Below, in pieces: positions 41,490-43,213 of a stretch of 43,213 nucleotides of DNA. Positions within the stretch are counted from its first letter, which is position 1. Each line of letters begins with the position of its first letter. Source of the stretch: Xanthobacteraceae bacterium (lineage in GTDB: Bacteria; Pseudomonadota; Alphaproteobacteria; Rhizobiales; Xanthobacteraceae); contig JASHPU010000220.1 in the NCBI GenBank assembly GCA_030037885.1, positions 1 to 43,213 on the forward strand, given 5' to 3'. A program made the position numbers and the translations under genes. The notes beneath the pieces were generated by a model. That model was not told where the DNA came from and ran no database searches. It saw nothing but the letters and a program-made list of their open reading frames with translations.

Positions 41490-42767
41490 ATGCTACCGCG
41501 TATTGTCGAAGCGATGAGTTCGCTTGATATCGACACGCTGTTCGTCGTTGCGAGCTGCGTGACCGCGCTGCTCGGCGTCTTCCTGCTGTTCGCCTACCTG
41601 CAGGACCGCATCGCGGCGCTGGCGCTGTGGGGCGGGGCCTATCTGCTCGGCGGCTTTTCCGGCGCGCTCTGGCGGCTCGGCGAGCAGATCGCGCCGCCGC
41701 TGCCGGCCTCGACGCCGAACGTCATGCTGTTCGTCGCCGTCGGCATGATCTGGAGCGCGGCGCGGCTGTTTCACGGCCGCACCATCTCGTGGGGCGGCAT
41801 GTTTCTCGGCGCCGGCCTCTGGGTCGCCGGCTGCAGCGTGCCGATGTTCGCGGAGTCCGCGGCGCTGCGCGTTCTCGCGAGTTCCTTGATCGTCGCCATC
41901 TATACGTTCCTGATCGCCGCCGAACTGTGGCGCGAGCGGCGCAAACCGCTGATCCGCCGCTGGCCGGCGGTGTTCGTGCCGATGCTGCACGGCGCCATCT
42001 TCCTGTTCCCGATGGCGCTGGCGAGCCTCTCGCTCGACGTCGGCGGCCGCGTCGGCAAGGGTTGGGTGGCGATGTTCGGCATCGAAGTCCTGCTCTATGT
42101 GGTCGGCGCCGCCTTCATCGTGCTGATGTTGTCCAAGGACCGCGCGGTGCGCGCCTACAAGGCCGCCGCCGCCACCGATTCGCTGACCGGACTGCTCAAC
42201 CGGCGCGGCTTTTTCGAAGCCGCCCGCACCATGATGGCCGACAACCAGGCCGCGGCAATGGCGCCGGTCAGCGTGCTGGCGTTCGACCTCGATCGCTTCA
42301 AGGCGATCAACGACGATTTCGGCCACGCCAGCGGTGACGCCATGCTGGCGCTGTTTGCGGCCGTGGTGCGCAAGACGATGCGCGGCGGCGACATCATCGG
42401 CCGGCTCGGCGGCGAGGAATTCGTCGCGCTGGTGTCGGGCACGCTGGCCGAGGCGGCGATCGCGGCCGAACGCATGCGCAGCGCGTTTGCGGCGGCGACG
42501 GCCGGCTCCGAAGGCTGCGCCATTCCGGCGACGGTCAGCGTCGGCGTCGCTTGCGGCTCGCCGAATGCCTCGATCGACTCGCTGATCGCCCGCGCCGATG
42601 CCGCGCTCTATCGCGCCAAGGCCAACGGCCGCAATCGCGTCGAGCTTGCCGACGAGGCGGTCGCGGCCAAGGAACGCCCCGCGTCGGTGGTGGTGCCGCT
42701 GCGTCCGGGGCTGGCGCCGGCGCTGTCCGGCCATCCGGTGCCTGTCGTGCGGCGCCGCAGCGCGTAG
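41490..42767 (+). CDS. Membrane diguanylate cyclase (GGDEF domain)
   Basis: This 425-residue protein would make cyclic di-GMP. Seven hydrophobic segments fill residues 1-215 (an undefined sensor region). The GGDEF domain follows from about 225: TDSLTGLLNRRGFFEAAR, LAFDLDRFKAINDDFGHASG, then the active-site GGEEF. An RxxD inhibitory (I) site, RGGD, stands 5 residues before GGEEF. The end, VGVACGSPNASIDSLIARAD, then AALYRAKANGRNRV, is canonical. AAGGAG precedes ATG 41490. The C-terminal tail is Pro/Arg-rich. Confidence 0.93.
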   Translation: MLPRIVEAMSSLDIDTLFVVASCVTALLGVFLLFAYLQDRIAALALWGGAYLLGGFSGALWRLGEQIAPPLPASTPNVMLFVAVGMIWSAARLFHGRTISWGGMFLGAGLWVAGCSVPMFAESAALRVLASSLIVAIYTFLIAAELWRERRKPLIRRWPAVFVPMLHGAIFLFPMALASLSLDVGGRVGKGWVAMFGIEVLLYVVGAAFIVLMLSKDRAVRAYKAAAATDSLTGLLNRRGFFEAARTMMADNQAAAMAPVSVLAFDLDRFKAINDDFGHASGDAMLALFAAVVRKTMRGGDIIGRLGGEEFVALVSGTLAEAAIAAERMRSAFAAATAGSEGCAIPATVSVGVACGSPNASIDSLIARADAALYRAKANGRNRVELADEAVAAKERPASVVVPLRPGLAPALSGHPVPVVRRRSA

Positions 42768-42819
42768 CTTAAGCCTGCGCTCGTCATTGCGAGCGACCCG
42801 CCTACGCTCGCTGCCGTTC

Positions 42820-42902
42820 GTAGGATGGGTTGAGCCGTTGCGAAACCCATCATGCAGCCGCGCCGCCGCACGATGGGTTTCGCTCCGCTCAACCCATCCT
42901 AC
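42820..42902. repeat. 83-bp dispersed palindrome with GTAGGATGGGTTGAGC arms
   Basis: Arms GTAGGATGGGTTGAGC (42820-42835) and GCTCAACCCATCCTAC (42887-42902) are perfect complements. Inside is a second pair (CGAAACCCATC and GATGGGTTTCG). Elements with these arms are known as dispersed repeats in many proteobacterial genomes. It lies between the cyclase and the LysR gene. Confidence 0.85.
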
Positions 42903-43011
42903 GCTCCTTTCGTTGTTTTTATTGTTGATGCACTGGAATGTGCTAGGATAGCAACGTAGGCGTGCAACATCATTAAAGGCGTATCGCACGTTCATTCGAT
43001 GAGGCTGACAC

Positions 43012-43213
43012 ATGAGCGACATCGAGATCCGGCTGTTCCGCTGTTTCGTGGTGCTCGCCGAGGAGCAGCATGTCGCCAGCGCCGCCTTTCGTCTCGGCAT
43101 CACGCCGCAGACGCTCAGGCGTCAGATCAAGAAACTCGAAAGCGGGCTGGGCGGCAAGCTGGTCGAGCGACAAGACGACAGCAACCTCGTCGTCACCGCG
43201 GCCGGCGAGCGCT
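43012..43213 (+). CDS. LysR family regulator, N-terminal part (cut by window end)
   Basis: The first 67 codons encode a LysR-type winged helix: IEIRLFRCFVVLAEEQHVAS, then AAFRLGITPQTLRRQIKKLE, and GLGGKLVERQDDSNLVVTAA. The effector domain lies beyond the window. A possible promoter TTGATG / TAGGAT precedes it near 42924-42950. The start at 43012 is the first ATG before the HTH. Confidence 0.85.
   Translation, partial: MSDIEIRLFRCFVVLAEEQHVASAAFRLGITPQTLRRQIKKLESGLGGKLVERQDDSNLVVTAAGER

Noticed and set aside
41493-43103. 536-residue minus-strand frame over the diguanylate cyclase
   Set aside because: Antisense shadow; it also runs through the dispersed palindrome.

Overview
The window is high-GC chromosomal DNA of an alphaproteobacterium. 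Gene content and order (glyA-nrdR-rib genes-nusB-thiL, plsX-fabH-ihfA-merR, rplM-rpsI, a COX15-type ctaA, a DUF2842 protein, a Porin_2-type porin fragment) point to Hyphomicrobiales (Rhizobiales), probably close to Bradyrhizobium/Xanthobacteraceae. This is family recognition by eye, not a database result.

Region 1 (1-6311) is a cofactor and housekeeping block: the end of glyA, nrdR, ribD, ribE, ribH, nusB and thiL. Two unrelated insertions interrupt it: an antisense Uma2-family gene whose start codon overlaps that of ribD, and a Phd/VapC-type toxin-antitoxin pair between ribE and ribH with its own promoter and a palindromic operator. Region 2 (6312-11364) holds a small exported protein, a cupin with a strongly basic tail, the proton-pumping pyrophosphatase hppA and, convergent to it, a BamE/OmlA lipoprotein. 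Region 3 (11365-15683) has a cytochrome bc1 chaperone, a YceD/DUF177 protein, plsX, fabH, ihfA and a MerR regulator. Region 4 (15684-17367) is gene-poor, with a truncated porin and a small zinc-ribbon protein.

Region 5 (17368-25209) is the most interesting part: a compact integrative element inserted into the 3' half of a tRNA-Pro(GGG) gene. It is bounded by 45-bp direct repeats, and just inside each end lies an identical tandem GGTGCTTCCC-type site that looks like an integrase arm site. It encodes a P4-type tyrosine integrase, three proteins I cannot identify, an AlpA-like HTH protein, a CHC2/Toprim primase, a RepA-like AAA helicase, a small membrane protein and a serine resolvase. It also has a perfect GC-rich palindrome, a relic of a second primase and a set of imperfect direct repeats. 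I see no capsid, packaging or conjugation genes. The layout fits a P4-like phage satellite or a self-replicating integrative element.

Region 6 (25243-33051) is a small cell-surface polysaccharide locus: O-antigen ligase/polymerase, a WcaJ-type initiating transferase and a GT4 glycosyltransferase leftward; a Wzz/BY-kinase-like protein with a degenerate kinase domain and a polysaccharide deacetylase rightward. Region 7 (33093-43213) carries a DUF2842 protein, ctaA, a methyltransferase remnant, metY, a small Cys-rich exported protein, a CoA-binding protein, an enoyl-CoA hydratase, a thioesterase, rplM-rpsI, a CmcJ/NvfI-like oxidoreductase, a membrane diguanylate cyclase and the start of a LysR regulator. 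At least four families of dispersed palindromic repeats occupy the gaps, often between convergent genes.
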